Shown here piece after piece: positions 41,291 to 51,673 of a DNA stretch of 64,000 nt (within the stretch, counting starts at the first letter, position 1; each line of letters opens with the position of its first letter). A program made the position numbers and the translations under genes. The notes under the pieces were generated by a model. The model ran no database searches. It was not told the DNA's origin and worked only from the letters and a program-made list of their open reading frames with translations. The stretch lies in assembly GCF_014203275.1 (NCBI RefSeq), contig NZ_JACHIP010000002.1, positions 186,001 to 250,000 on the forward strand, written 5' to 3'. This stretch comes from Granulicella aggregans. Lineage in GTDB: Bacteria > Acidobacteriota > Terriglobia > Terriglobales > Acidobacteriaceae.

Positions 41291-44200
41291 CTACGGCAGC
41301 GCGAGAATACCCAGCAGAGGAATACGCACCCACGCGGGCCGATTATTCAGTTCATAAAGTAGCTCGTAGAGCGCCTTCTCCAGCAGATAGGCATTCAACA
41401 TCGCCTGCGCCTGCGCGGGGTCCTCAAAAAGGCCGGCATCGCTCACGATCGTCGCCTTATAGGCGTTCAGGAACTCCGTCGACACGGCGTTTATCCACAG
41501 CTTCGTCCACTGCTCCAACGGCCGGGACTCCTGCGCGGAAGCAGGTGGACGACGCTGCGTGAAGGCTCCCAGACCCGCGTACGCCGCGTAGCTGAACGAC
41601 CGCAGCATCCCTGCGACGTCCTTCAGCGGCGACTGCTTCATCCGTCGCTCCTCGAGCGACCGCGCAGGCTCGCCCTCGAAGTCGAGGATCACAAAGTCAG
41701 CTTTCGACCGAAGCGTCTGCCCAAGGTGATAGTCGCCGTGGATACGAATTCTCTTCCCCGCCAGGTTAGCGTCGACCGCCGTCAGCCGCCGTGCCCGCGT
41801 AAGCAACTGTCGTCGCTGGCTCAAGGCCAACGCCGCCAGATCTGACAGACTCTCGCTATCACTGGACTCGCTCGGCGTGGAAGGGAGCCCGACCATGCCC
41901 CGGCGCAGGGCCTCTAGGCTGCTGGTGATCTGAGTCTCTATCCTCGCCGCGTCGCGCGACAGGTCCTCAGGGGTGAACGGCTCGGCGCGAAAGGCCGGAT
42001 CCTCGGTCGGTGTCGCCAGCGCAAGATGCATCTCCGCAGTGCGCCGCCCCAGGTGCGCCGCGTTCTTCAGATACAGGCCCGCATGTTCGTCAGCTTCGGC
42101 AGGCACGTCCGAATCGCGGTCGAACGCCGGGAAGGTTCCCGCATCGTGCGGTATGGGACACGTCGCGCAACTATCGAAGTACCGCGACAACTCATCGAGC
42201 GTCCACTGCCAACCGTCGCCCTCGTTTTGCACCAAGCCTTGCAGCATGGCCAGCGTGGTCGGCTCATCGTCGGGTCCACCGCTGCTCGTGATGTCTCCGA
42301 GAAACGGGGCAATCGGAGTGAAGTGGGCGACCTCGGTCAGAAAGCGGCCAATCTCGGTATCCGGGTTCTCACCCGGCTGGAGACGACGAAACAGCTTCAT
42401 GATCAGCTTGCCCTCGTAGAGAATCGAGGTGTTCGACTGCTCCGCTGACCCCGTCCGCGCAGGCAAAGCTCCCTCTCCCCGCGCCGCGTCGAAGGCCGCG
42501 CTCTTGTGCCCCTTGACTCTTCCCAAAGCCGACGGCAGATCGCCATTCCGCTCGATCAGCGTCAACAACCGCTGCCGGAAGCCCTCATCGGCCGCGCCGT
42601 CATGCAGGATCGCGGGCCCGGACGAGGTATCGAGCGTCGCAATGATCGCGGACGCCGAACTCTCCCGGACGCGCTCGACGTCCGCGCCGCTGCTGATGCA
42701 CAGCGGCAGTTGGTAGGTATCAACCACTCCATCTCCGTAAGTGATCTCGAGAAAGACAATCGCACAGGTAGAAGCCGCAGGTGCACCCGACGCGCGAGGC
42801 AGAGGAACCGAGTCCGCCACGCGCACGCTCTCAAGCGTTCGGGACTTCGCCCCAAACCATCGCTGCCGAATCAGGTAATTCGGCAGAAGCTCCTGCAATA
42901 GGGCCAATCCGGGGCCGGTGAGGATCGCATTGATCCCTTCACTCTTTCCTATTAAATTCAAGTTCGCCAGTGAAGCTTCGTCACTCTTCACCACCGGCGT
43001 CTCAATGAACTCCGGAGCCGGCTGCAACTCCAGCCAGAAGAACGAGTACGGTGAAAGCGTGATCGCGTAAGGCGTATTGCCGATCTGCGGGAACGAAACG
43101 TAGCCCAGCATCTCAACCGGCATCATTCCTTCGAACTTTCGCAAGTCCAGCGATACCGGTTGAGCAAAACGCGAGAGATTGGCGACACAGAGAACCGTCT
43201 CCGAAGGAGCGCTGTCATCTGCCTTCAGATGCCGCACATAGGCAAGGATCTTGCGGTTCTCCGGATCGAGGAACTCAAGCGTGCCGCGCCCGAAGACGCG
43301 GAAGAGCTTGCGCAGCGCGATCATGTTCTTCGTCCAGTACAGCAGCGAAGAGGGATCCGACTGCTGCGCCTCGACATTGATCGCCTGGTAGCCCCAGATC
43401 GGATCCATGATGACCGGGAAGTAAAGCTTCGCGGGCACCGCCTTCGAGAAGCCCGCATTGCGATCGGAGTTCCACTGCATCGGCGTGCGCACGCCGTTGC
43501 GGTCGCCGAGATAGATGTTGTCGCCCATCCCGATCTCGTCGCCGTAGTACATAATCGGCGTGCCAGGAAAGCTCAGCAGCAGCGAGTTCAGCAGTTCAAT
43601 GCGGCGGCGATTATTGTCGACCAGAGGAGCAAGCCTGCGACGAATGCCAACGTTGATGCGCATTCGAGGGTCGGCCGAGTAAGCGAGATACATATAGTCC
43701 CGCTCATCATCGGTCACCATCTCCAGCGTCAGTTCATCGTGATTGCGCAGGAACAAACCCCACTGGCACGACTCCGGAATCTCCGGCGTCTGCGCCATGA
43801 TGTCCGTGATGGGCAGGCGGTCTTCCTGCCGAAGCGCCATGTAAATGCGCGGCATCAGAGGGAAGTGGAAGGCCATGTGGCACTCGTCGCCATCGCCGAA
43901 GTAAGGCCGCACATCCGCCGGCCACATGTTCGCCTCGGCAAGGATCAGCCGGTTGCTGTACTCCGCGTCCAGGGCAGCGCGAATCTCTTTGATCTTGACG
44001 TGCGTCTCAGGAACGTTCTCGCAGTTCGTCCCGTCGCGTTCGACGAGATATGGAATCGCATCAAGCCGCAGGGCATCCACGCCCATGTCGAGCCAAAAGC
44101 GCATCGCCTTCAGCACCTCATCCATCACACGCGGATTGTCGAAGTTCAGGTCGGGCTGATGCGAAAAGAACCGGTGCCAGTAAAAGGCCTTCGCCGTATC

Positions 44201-44683
44201 GTCCCACGTCCAGTTGGATTTTTCGGTGTCGGTGAAGATGATGCGGACGCCTTCGTACATGCGGTCCGTCTCCGACCACACATACATCTCACGCTCCGGC
44301 GAGCCGGGCAGAGCGTGCCGCGCCGCCTGAAACCAAGGGTGCTGATCCGAAGTGTGATTAATGACCAGCTCGATCATCACCTGCATCCCGCGCAGGTGGG
44401 CCGCATCGATGAACTGTTTGAAGTCGTCGAGTGTCCCATACGAAGGATTTACATCAACATAATTCGCGATGTCGTATCCATCGTCGCGCAGTGGCGATGG
44501 GAAGAACGGCAGCAGCCAAAGGCACGTCACGCCCAGGTCCTGCAGATAATCGAGCCGCGACATCAGCCCTGGAAAGTCGCCGATACCGTCGCCGTTCGAG
44601 TCCTGAAACGCACGAACGTGAATCTCGTAGATGACGGCATCTTTGTACCAAAGTGGATCAGTAGCGCTTCCGGCTTTCTTCAC
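41291..44683 (-). CDS. treS: Trehalose synthase-maltokinase fusion
   Basis: A 1130-residue fusion. Residues 1-560 are a GH13 trehalose synthase (maltose/trehalose interconversion) with nucleophile Asp208 in ALRLDAIPY, acid/base Glu250 in LILAEANMWP and Asp316 in FLRNHDELTLE. Residues about 600-1125 are a maltokinase (Mak/Pep2) with HGDYHLGQ and the metal/ATP Asp in VILDFEGEPARS, which makes maltose 1-phosphate. TreS and Mak are separate proteins in mycobacteria; the fusion channels trehalose to maltose 1-phosphate for GlgE. The start overlaps the stop of glgE by 4 bases. It is followed by the glycosyltransferase-like gene after about 100 bases. Confidence 0.95.
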   Translation of the reverse strand: MKKAGSATDPLWYKDAVIYEIHVRAFQDSNGDGIGDFPGLMSRLDYLQDLGVTCLWLLPFFPSPLRDDGYDIANYVDVNPSYGTLDDFKQFIDAAHLRGMQVMIELVINHTSDQHPWFQAARHALPGSPEREMYVWSETDRMYEGVRIIFTDTEKSNWTWDDTAKAFYWHRFFSHQPDLNFDNPRVMDEVLKAMRFWLDMGVDALRLDAIPYLVERDGTNCENVPETHVKIKEIRAALDAEYSNRLILAEANMWPADVRPYFGDGDECHMAFHFPLMPRIYMALRQEDRLPITDIMAQTPEIPESCQWGLFLRNHDELTLEMVTDDERDYMYLAYSADPRMRINVGIRRRLAPLVDNNRRRIELLNSLLLSFPGTPIMYYGDEIGMGDNIYLGDRNGVRTPMQWNSDRNAGFSKAVPAKLYFPVIMDPIWGYQAINVEAQQSDPSSLLYWTKNMIALRKLFRVFGRGTLEFLDPENRKILAYVRHLKADDSAPSETVLCVANLSRFAQPVSLDLRKFEGMMPVEMLGYVSFPQIGNTPYAITLSPYSFFWLELQPAPEFIETPVVKSDEASLANLNLIGKSEGINAILTGPGLALLQELLPNYLIRQRWFGAKSRTLESVRVADSVPLPRASGAPAASTCAIVFLEITYGDGVVDTYQLPLCISSGADVERVRESSASAIIATLDTSSGPAILHDGAADEGFRQRLLTLIERNGDLPSALGRVKGHKSAAFDAARGEGALPARTGSAEQSNTSILYEGKLIMKLFRRLQPGENPDTEIGRFLTEVAHFTPIAPFLGDITSSGGPDDEPTTLAMLQGLVQNEGDGWQWTLDELSRYFDSCATCPIPHDAGTFPAFDRDSDVPAEADEHAGLYLKNAAHLGRRTAEMHLALATPTEDPAFRAEPFTPEDLSRDAARIETQITSSLEALRRGMVGLPSTPSESSDSESLSDLAALALSQRRQLLTRARRLTAVDANLAGKRIRIHGDYHLGQTLRSKADFVILDFEGEPARSLEERRMKQSPLKDVAGMLRSFSYAAYAGLGAFTQRRPPASAQESRPLEQWTKLWINAVSTEFLNAYKATIVSDAGLFEDPAQAQAMLNAYLLEKALYELLYELNNRPAWVRIPLLGILALP

Positions 44684-46830
44684 TCGGATATCTCGGCTTT
44701 CTCGTTCTCATCGGTTGGGGCGTCTTGAATTAGCTGTTGTGTGTGTGTCACGCGGAAAATGTGAGCAGGCATCACATCCGGTCTTAGCGCCACATAGTTG
44801 CTGCGATCATGCCACTTGTAATGCACGCCCGTGAGTAGATCTTCCACGTCAAAGGTCTCATCGTGCGCGATGCCCAGAGACTTCAGATTCACGTCGATCC
44901 AACCCGCCTGCTCATTCTTTGGATCAAGGTTGATCGCAACCAGGATGATGTTGTCGTCGTCTCGCTTGTGATAGCACATCACCATCGGATTATCGACGGC
45001 GTGGAACTCCAGCGAGAGATCGCTTTGCAGTGCGACATTTTCGCGGCGTATCTCGTTGACCCGCGTGATCAGCGGTGCAATGGAGTACGGCGCGTCCAGC
45101 TTCCATTGCCGAACTTCATACTTCTCGCTGTTCAGGTACTCTTCGCTGACCTTCTTCGCCGGAGCATTCTCACCCAGTTCATACGCAGGCCCATAGATGC
45201 CATAACTCGCGCCGAGCGTGGCCGCAAGGATCAGCCGTTGCATGAAGGCCGGACGTCCGCCCTCCTGCAAGGCTGCATGAAGGATGTCCGGGGTGTTCGG
45301 CCACAGGTTCGGGGTGAAGAAATCGCTGACCGGCGGCTTGGTGATCTCCTCAAAGTACTGCTGTAGATCAGCCTTCGTGTTCCGCCAGGTGAAGTACGTA
45401 TACGACTGCGTGAATCCCGCCTTCGCGAGCGAATACATCACGTGCGGCCGAGTAAACGCTTCTGCAAGGAAGATCACCTCGGGATGCTTCGCGTGAATCT
45501 CCGCGATCACCCACTCCCAGAATGGCAACGCCTTGGTGTGCGGATTGTCCACGCGGAAGATCTTCACTCCATGCCGTACCCAGTGCTCGAAGACCTCGTG
45601 CAGATTCTCCCAGAGATTGCGCCAGTCATTCGACTCGAAGTTCAGTGGGTAGATGTCCTGGTACTTCTTGGGCGGATTCTCCGCGTATTGAATCGTTCCA
45701 TCGGGACGGATGATGAACCAATCAGGGTGCTCTTTCACCCAGGGATGGTCTGGCGAGCATTGAAACGCAATGTCCAGCGCGATCTCCATCCCACGATCGT
45801 GCGCCGCAGCGACCAGGCCCTCAAACTCGTCCATCGTGCCCAGCTTCTTGTGGATCGCCTTATGGCCGCCATCGATTGACCCAATGGCCCAGGGACTACC
45901 CTCATCACCTTTTTCCGCGGTTACGCTGTTGTTCTTGCCCTTGCGATAAGCCACCCCGATGGGGCTAATGGGCGGCATGTACAGAACGTCGAATCCCATC
46001 GCCTGAATTGCAGCCAAACGTTCGCGTACATCCGCAAAGGTTCCATGCCGTTGCTTCTCCCCCTCTTCAAGGGCAGCCGCGGAGCGTGGAAAGAGCTCAT
46101 ACCAGGTCGAGAATCTTGCCCGTTCCCGATCCACCCACAGATCGAAGTCTTCGCTGCGCGTCGCCAAAGCCGGGTCGAAGTACTTCGCCGCAAGCTCACA
46201 GATGCCGGGGGTAATCGGATCCTCGTAGAAGACCGCCTTCTGCTCGGCCATCCATTCGAGCGACAACTGGACCTCGCGGATGGCGATAGAATCCCTGCCT
46301 TTCGCAAAGCTTGCCGCGCGCTCCAGAAGGAGCGCCCCCGACCTCAACGCCAGCGGAATGTCCTGTTCGGAGGCAGTTGAATCTGAATTAGCAGGGTCGG
46401 GCTGCGCCTCAAGACGCTTGCGCAAGTCCGCCTGCCAGGTATCGAAGTGATCGATCCAGCCCTGCACCGCATACTGCCATGCTCCAATCTGGTCGATGAC
46501 GAAGCTTGCAGACCAGATATCGTTGCCCTCTGCCTCAAGCGGGATGCTGTGCCACCTGCGCTCACCCTTCATCCGATAGAGCAGCTGTCCCCCAACATGA
46601 TCGTGCCCGTCGCCAAACATCGCGGCAGACACCTTCACGCGATCACCCAGGAAGCGCCGCACCGGATATCGTCCACACTCCACGACCGGTTGAATTGCCT
46701 CGATGACGACTCGCTTGCGGCCCTCTACTGGTTTCATCAGATATGCCTTGCTGCCTGGGGCGTGAAGCTGGTTTATGAGCGTCTTTATCTCTTCGTAACG
46801 AGCAAGCGGCTTACTTTTCAGTGAGTTCAA
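44680..46830 (-). CDS. glgE: Alpha-1,4-glucan:maltose-1-phosphate maltosyltransferase GlgE
   Basis: A 716-residue GH13_3 enzyme that transfers maltose from maltose 1-phosphate to alpha-glucan. The N-terminal DUF3416 beta domain (about residues 30-200: PVVECGRYPVRRFLGDRVKVSAAMFGDGHD in pieces GRYPVRRFLGD, VKVSAAMFGDGHD) is specific for GlgE. The catalytic barrel has nucleophile Asp428 in FRVDNPHTKALPFWEW and acid/base Glu457 in FLAEAFTRP; the maltosyl-phosphate-binding text includes YMPPISPIG. It starts the minus-strand unit with treS-mak and stands 67 bases from the divergent GH15 gene. glgB, the branching enzyme usually found in glgE loci, is not in the window. Confidence 0.95.
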   Translation of the reverse strand: MNSLKSKPLARYEEIKTLINQLHAPGSKAYLMKPVEGRKRVVIEAIQPVVECGRYPVRRFLGDRVKVSAAMFGDGHDHVGGQLLYRMKGERRWHSIPLEAEGNDIWSASFVIDQIGAWQYAVQGWIDHFDTWQADLRKRLEAQPDPANSDSTASEQDIPLALRSGALLLERAASFAKGRDSIAIREVQLSLEWMAEQKAVFYEDPITPGICELAAKYFDPALATRSEDFDLWVDRERARFSTWYELFPRSAAALEEGEKQRHGTFADVRERLAAIQAMGFDVLYMPPISPIGVAYRKGKNNSVTAEKGDEGSPWAIGSIDGGHKAIHKKLGTMDEFEGLVAAAHDRGMEIALDIAFQCSPDHPWVKEHPDWFIIRPDGTIQYAENPPKKYQDIYPLNFESNDWRNLWENLHEVFEHWVRHGVKIFRVDNPHTKALPFWEWVIAEIHAKHPEVIFLAEAFTRPHVMYSLAKAGFTQSYTYFTWRNTKADLQQYFEEITKPPVSDFFTPNLWPNTPDILHAALQEGGRPAFMQRLILAATLGASYGIYGPAYELGENAPAKKVSEEYLNSEKYEVRQWKLDAPYSIAPLITRVNEIRRENVALQSDLSLEFHAVDNPMVMCYHKRDDDNIILVAINLDPKNEQAGWIDVNLKSLGIAHDETFDVEDLLTGVHYKWHDRSNYVALRPDVMPAHIFRVTHTQQLIQDAPTDENEKAEISE

Positions 46831-46897
46831 AGTCCGTTTTCATGGCTGCCCTTCCGTTGGCATCCAACCGTGGAAGAACAGCCATCTCCTTGTAGAG

Positions 46898-48853
46898 ATG
46901 CCATATGCGTGTCAACCGGTTGCTGAGTGGAAAAGCTCGTCCCGATTACCGCCCGAACGAATTCTGAACGAGGAAATCTTGTCGAAAGCACGGCGCACGC
47001 CCCAAAGCTCCCCCTCCAAAGCAAAACTGCCCCTGCATGGGTCCCGGATTGAAGACTACGCCATCATCGGCGACTGCGAGACAGCCGCTCTGGTCTCACT
47101 CTCCGGGTCAATCGACTGGCTCTGCCTGCCGACCTTCTCGTCGGCGGCTTGCTTCGCGGCCCTGCTGGGTACCGCCGACCACGGCCACTGGAAGATTGCA
47201 CCCTCAGCCACGGTCCTCTCAACTCATCGGACCTATGCCGGGCCGACGATGGTGCTCGAGACCACCTTTGAGACCCGCTCCGGCGCCGTCAAACTTATCG
47301 ACTTCATGCCGGCGCGCGGCGAAGATTCCAACATCATTCGAATCGTTCGCGGTCTGCGTGGCAAAGTAAAGATGGAGACCTCGCTCGCACTTCGGTTCGA
47401 CTACGGCCGCACCGTGCCCTGGGTGACCCGCAAGGATCACGAACTGCGCGCTGTCGCCGGCCCGGATATGGTCGTGGTCCGCGGCCACCATGAAGGTGAC
47501 GGCGAGATCCACATGAGAGGAAAGGGTCTCTCTACCGTCAGCGAATTCACTATAAGAGAGGGAGAGACCGTCTCCTTCACGCTGACCTACAGGTCCTCTC
47601 TTCTGAATGTCCCCAGTCCTCTGAATGTAGAGAAGAGCCTCGCCAGCACGCTGCGCTATTGGAAGAAGTGGATGTCCGGGTGCACCTACAAAGGCGAATA
47701 TGGCGTCGCCGTCAAGAGGTCATTGATGACTCTGAAGGCGATGACGTACCGCCCATCCGGCGGCATCGTGGCAGCAGTGACGACATCGCTGCCTGAGAGC
47801 ATCGGCGGCGTTCGCAACTGGGACTATCGCTACTGCTGGCTACGCGATACCTCCTTCACGCTGTTAGTGCTGATGCTCGCCGGCTATCGCGACGAGGCTG
47901 TCGAGTGGCGCAAATGGCTGCTGCGGGCGGTCGCTGGCGATCCCGCGCAGGTGCAGACCATCTACGGCATCTGCGGCGAACGCGAGTTAAAGGAGTGGCA
48001 GGCCGGCTGGCTGCCAGGTTACGAGAACTCGAAGCCCGTAAACATTGGCAACGGAGCTGTCGGCCAGTTTCAGCTCGATGTCTTCGGCGAAGTCGCTGCC
48101 GCACTTGCCCGCACGCCGCAAGCAGACGACGATCTTCGCGTCTCCTCGAGCGCCCTGCAAGCCGCGCTCGTCAACCACCTCTGCGATGTCTGGCAGAAGC
48201 CCGATGAAGGCATCTGGGAGGTACGCGGACCGCGCCGTCACTTCGTTCATTCCAAGGTGATGGCATGGGTCGCAGTGGATCGCGCGATCCGAACCGTGGA
48301 CCGTTACGGCCACGCCGCCGATCTGCCACGATGGAAGAAGGTCCGCGCCGAGATTCACGCCGAAGTCATGAAAAAGGGCTTCAATAAAAAGCTGAACAGC
48401 TTCGTCCAGTACTATGGCTCGACGCAGCTTGATGCCTCCTGCCTGCGCATCGGCATGGTCGGGTTTCTACCGCAGGACGACCCAAGAATCATTGGTACCG
48501 TCAATGCGATCCATGAGGGATTGACGGAAGACGGTTTCGTTCTCCGGTATAAGACGGAGAAGTCGGTGGATGGCCTTCCAGGCACAGAGGGATCGTTCCT
48601 CGCCTGCAGCTACTGGATGGTCACGAGCCTGTATCTCATTGGCCGCAAAGACCAGGCGCGAAGACTCTTCGAACGCCTTCTCAAACTCAACAACGATGTC
48701 GGCTTGCTGGCCGAAGAGTACGACCCGCGGGCGAAGAGGATGGTAGGTAACTTTCCACAGGCGTTGTCGCACATCGCACAGATCCACGCTGCGTTTACCC
48801 TATCGAACCAATGGACTCCAGCGATGATCAACAGTCCGATTGAGCGAGCGTAG
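46898..48853 (+). CDS. GH15 glucoamylase/trehalase-like glycoside hydrolase
   Basis: A 651-residue family 15 glycoside hydrolase. The N-terminal beta-sandwich opens with IEDYAIIGDCETAALVSLSGSIDWLCLP, the catalytic (alpha/alpha)6 barrel contains VRNWDYRYCWLRDTSFTL, general acid Glu in DEGIWEVRG and general base Glu in GTEGSFLACSYW. Related enzymes hydrolyse glucans or trehalose. The start is uncertain: ATG 46898 lacks a good ribosome site, while TTG at 46979 has GAGGA five bases upstream and would shorten the protein to 624 residues. It diverges from glgE and is followed by treY after about 170 bases, so it belongs to the glucan/trehalose locus, possibly as the trehalase. Confidence 0.88.
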   Translation: MPYACQPVAEWKSSSRLPPERILNEEILSKARRTPQSSPSKAKLPLHGSRIEDYAIIGDCETAALVSLSGSIDWLCLPTFSSAACFAALLGTADHGHWKIAPSATVLSTHRTYAGPTMVLETTFETRSGAVKLIDFMPARGEDSNIIRIVRGLRGKVKMETSLALRFDYGRTVPWVTRKDHELRAVAGPDMVVVRGHHEGDGEIHMRGKGLSTVSEFTIREGETVSFTLTYRSSLLNVPSPLNVEKSLASTLRYWKKWMSGCTYKGEYGVAVKRSLMTLKAMTYRPSGGIVAAVTTSLPESIGGVRNWDYRYCWLRDTSFTLLVLMLAGYRDEAVEWRKWLLRAVAGDPAQVQTIYGICGERELKEWQAGWLPGYENSKPVNIGNGAVGQFQLDVFGEVAAALARTPQADDDLRVSSSALQAALVNHLCDVWQKPDEGIWEVRGPRRHFVHSKVMAWVAVDRAIRTVDRYGHAADLPRWKKVRAEIHAEVMKKGFNKKLNSFVQYYGSTQLDASCLRIGMVGFLPQDDPRIIGTVNAIHEGLTEDGFVLRYKTEKSVDGLPGTEGSFLACSYWMVTSLYLIGRKDQARRLFERLLKLNNDVGLLAEEYDPRAKRMVGNFPQALSHIAQIHAAFTLSNQWTPAMINSPIERA

Positions 48854-49022
48854 GCCTGCCGGATATAAGAAGCCGCATACCGCCGTGCAATGCAACCTCG
48901 TGGGACGTTTTAGCTTCTTACTTTAATTCTGGGCCAGATGTGCGTCTGTTGTCGGTCTAAACGTTCATCCTGCTTGCAAATGCAGGCAATATCAACATTT
49001 GCTGCTCTTCAGGCGAGAGTTT

Positions 49023-51671
49023 ATGCCCCGTACTCCCCAATCGACATACCGTCTTCAGTTGCATAAAGACTTTACCTTCGACGATGCGGCCGCCATCGCG
49101 AACTACCTGCGCGAGCTTGGCGTCTCGCACGTTTACAGCTCTCCATATCTGCAAGCTGCTCCGGGAAGCACGCATGGCTACGACGTCGTCGACCATCGCC
49201 GCGTGAACGAAGAGCTAGGCGGGGTTGCCGCACACAAACGCTTCTGCGAAAAGCTAGGCGAGACCAGGCTGGGGCAGGTCCTTGACATCGTTCCGAACCA
49301 CATGTCGCTCGGCCGCGAAAATCACTACTGGTGGGACGTGTTAGAGAATGGCCCGTCGAGCCGCTACGCCTCCTTCTTCGACATCGACTGGCAGCCACAG
49401 GAAGAGCGTCTGCGCGATAAGGTCCTTGTTCCCGTCCTTGCTGACCAGTATGGGCGTGTTCTACAGGCAGGCGGAATCGAGGTGAAGCGCAGCGGCAACC
49501 GGTTCCTCGTCTGCGCATCGGAACAACAGTTTCCCACCTCGCCGCTCTCGCTCACCGCGATCCTGCCCCGCGCAGCGGAGTACGCCAAGTCCGACACGCT
49601 CAGCTTTCTCGCCGCCTCCTATGGCCGCCTTCCTGTGCCCGAATATTGGGACCGCCGCCTCATCTTGACGCGCCATCGCGATAAGACCGTGCTGAACAAG
49701 ATGCTGGGCCGCCTCTGTGCGGAAGAGCCGGCGGCGTGCGAGGCAATTGACCGCGCAGTCGCTGAGTTGAACGCGAACCAGGATGCTCTCGACGATTTCC
49801 TGAGCCAGCAAAACTACCGGCTCTCGTATTGGAAGACCGCCGATCAGCAGCTAGGCTATCGCCGCTTCTTCGATGTCAACACGCTGATCGGCCTGCGTAT
49901 TGAGCGCGAACACGTCTTCGAGGAGACGCATGAACTGATTCTCGGCTGGCTGAAGGAAGGCGTTCTCGATGGCATTCGTATCGACCACCCGGATGGCCTT
50001 CGCGATCCACTCGAATACTTCCGTCGCCTGCGCGCCGCCGCGCCCGAGGCATGGATCGTCGGAGAGAAGATCCTCGAACCCGGAGAGTTTCTGCGCCAGG
50101 AGTGGCCCATTGAAGGTACCAGTGGTTACGACTTTCTCAACGTCGCACTGAATATTCTTGTGAAGCCCGAGGGAGTCGCCGAACTCGATCGCATTTACGC
50201 CGAGTTCACCGACCGCTCGACTGACTTCCACGCCATCGCCCACGACAAGAAGTTGGCTGTCACACAAGAGGCCCTGGGCAGTGACGTCAACCGCCTCACC
50301 TCGATCTTCGTCAACATCTGCGAGACGAATCGCAATCAGCGTGACTATACCCGCGCGGAGATTCGCCGCGCCATCCGCGAAGTTGCTTCCTGCTTTACGG
50401 TCTATCGCACCTACGTCGTGCCTTCGCGAAATGAGATCACCTCCGAAGACCGCGAGGTCATCACTGCGGCGACCGAATGCGCCAAGGCCAATCGAAGCGA
50501 CATCGACGGTGGACTCTTCGACTTTCTGCGCGATGTGCTGACCATGCAGGTGACGGGCAAGGAAGAGAGCGAGTTCGTGCTCCGCTTCCAGCAGTTCACC
50601 GGCCCGGTGATGGCAAAGGGCGTGGAGGACACTGCCTTCTACTGCTACAACCGGCTGACCGCGATGAACGAGGTTGGCGCGGACCCGTCACGTCAGGGCT
50701 CGACCATCGAAGAGTTCCACGCCTACAACGCGAAGATGCAGGCGACCCATCCGTTGACCATGACCACGCTCTCGACCCACGACACCAAGCGCAGCGAAGA
50801 TGTCCGCGCCCGCATGGCCGTGTTGTCAGAGATACCGGAGGTCTTCGCCCACGCCATCTATCGCTGGTCGGAGAATACAACGCAGCATCGCGCCAGCTTC
50901 CTCGATAAGGGCACACAATACTTCTACTACCAGACGTTGATCGCCGCGTGGCCCATCACACCTGATCGCATGAAGGCCTACATGCAGAAGGCGATGCGCG
51001 AGGCCAAGGAACAGACCACCTGGGTCGCGAACAACAAGGACTACGAAGACGCCGTCAACAACTTCATCGACGGCACGTTTTCAGACAAGGCCTTCCTCGC
51101 CGAAGTAGAGACCTTCGTAGTAGGCATCAAGCGCGCCGGATGGATGAACTCACTTTCGCAGACGCTATTGAAGCTAACTGGCCCGGGCGTGCCCGACCAG
51201 TACCAGGGCACCGAGCTATGGGACTTAAGCCTCGTCGACCCCGACAACCGCCGCCCCGTCGACTACGACCTGCGCCGCCGACTCCTCAAAGAAGTTCACG
51301 TAGCGAGTCTCGAACAAATCATGCAGCGCATCGACGAAGGCCTGCCCAAGCTTTGGACCATCCATCGCGGACTCACCCTGCGCCGCCGTCATCCCGAGCG
51401 CTTCGGCGAGACCGCCGCCTACACGCCCATCATCGCGACCGGAAGGAAGGCCGAGCACGCTGTCGCCTTCCTTCGTGGTGACTCCGTTGCGACCATCGTT
51501 CCGCGCTGGACGATGAGCCTCAACAACGATTGGGCGGACACGAAGATCGTGATTCCCGAAGGCCGCTGGCACAATCACCTTACCGATGAGCCGCTGCTTG
51601 GCGGTACGCATCTTCTCTCCCAGCTTCTTGCCGAGTTCCCCGTTGCCCTGCTCACCAAAGAGGAAGAATAA
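49023..51671 (+). CDS. treY: Maltooligosyl trehalose synthase TreY
   Basis: Start at ATG 49023 with GCGAGAG upstream (frame open from 48999); 882 residues. A GH13_26 enzyme that isomerises the reducing end of maltooligosaccharides to a trehalosyl unit. The N-terminus RTPQSTYRLQLHKDFTFDDA is the family hallmark; the barrel has VLDIVPNHMS, catalytic Asp in GIRIDHPDGLRDP, Glu in IVGEKILEPGE, and the C-terminal region VKGVEDTAFYC-like AKGVEDTAFYCYNR, plus LSTHDTKRSEDVRARM, PGVPDQYQGTELWDLSLVDPDNRRPVDY shortened to PDQYQGTELWD. treZ begins 2 bases after its stop. Confidence 0.95.
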   Translation: MPRTPQSTYRLQLHKDFTFDDAAAIANYLRELGVSHVYSSPYLQAAPGSTHGYDVVDHRRVNEELGGVAAHKRFCEKLGETRLGQVLDIVPNHMSLGRENHYWWDVLENGPSSRYASFFDIDWQPQEERLRDKVLVPVLADQYGRVLQAGGIEVKRSGNRFLVCASEQQFPTSPLSLTAILPRAAEYAKSDTLSFLAASYGRLPVPEYWDRRLILTRHRDKTVLNKMLGRLCAEEPAACEAIDRAVAELNANQDALDDFLSQQNYRLSYWKTADQQLGYRRFFDVNTLIGLRIEREHVFEETHELILGWLKEGVLDGIRIDHPDGLRDPLEYFRRLRAAAPEAWIVGEKILEPGEFLRQEWPIEGTSGYDFLNVALNILVKPEGVAELDRIYAEFTDRSTDFHAIAHDKKLAVTQEALGSDVNRLTSIFVNICETNRNQRDYTRAEIRRAIREVASCFTVYRTYVVPSRNEITSEDREVITAATECAKANRSDIDGGLFDFLRDVLTMQVTGKEESEFVLRFQQFTGPVMAKGVEDTAFYCYNRLTAMNEVGADPSRQGSTIEEFHAYNAKMQATHPLTMTTLSTHDTKRSEDVRARMAVLSEIPEVFAHAIYRWSENTTQHRASFLDKGTQYFYYQTLIAAWPITPDRMKAYMQKAMREAKEQTTWVANNKDYEDAVNNFIDGTFSDKAFLAEVETFVVGIKRAGWMNSLSQTLLKLTGPGVPDQYQGTELWDLSLVDPDNRRPVDYDLRRRLLKEVHVASLEQIMQRIDEGLPKLWTIHRGLTLRRRHPERFGETAAYTPIIATGRKAEHAVAFLRGDSVATIVPRWTMSLNNDWADTKIVIPEGRWHNHLTDEPLLGGTHLLSQLLAEFPVALLTKEEE

Positions 51672-51673
51672 GC

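Noticed and set aside
43160-44728. 522-codon open frame on the plus strand
   Set aside because: Antisense to treS-mak, Arg/His-rich translation with no domain; the GC-rich third-position bias of treS keeps this frame open.
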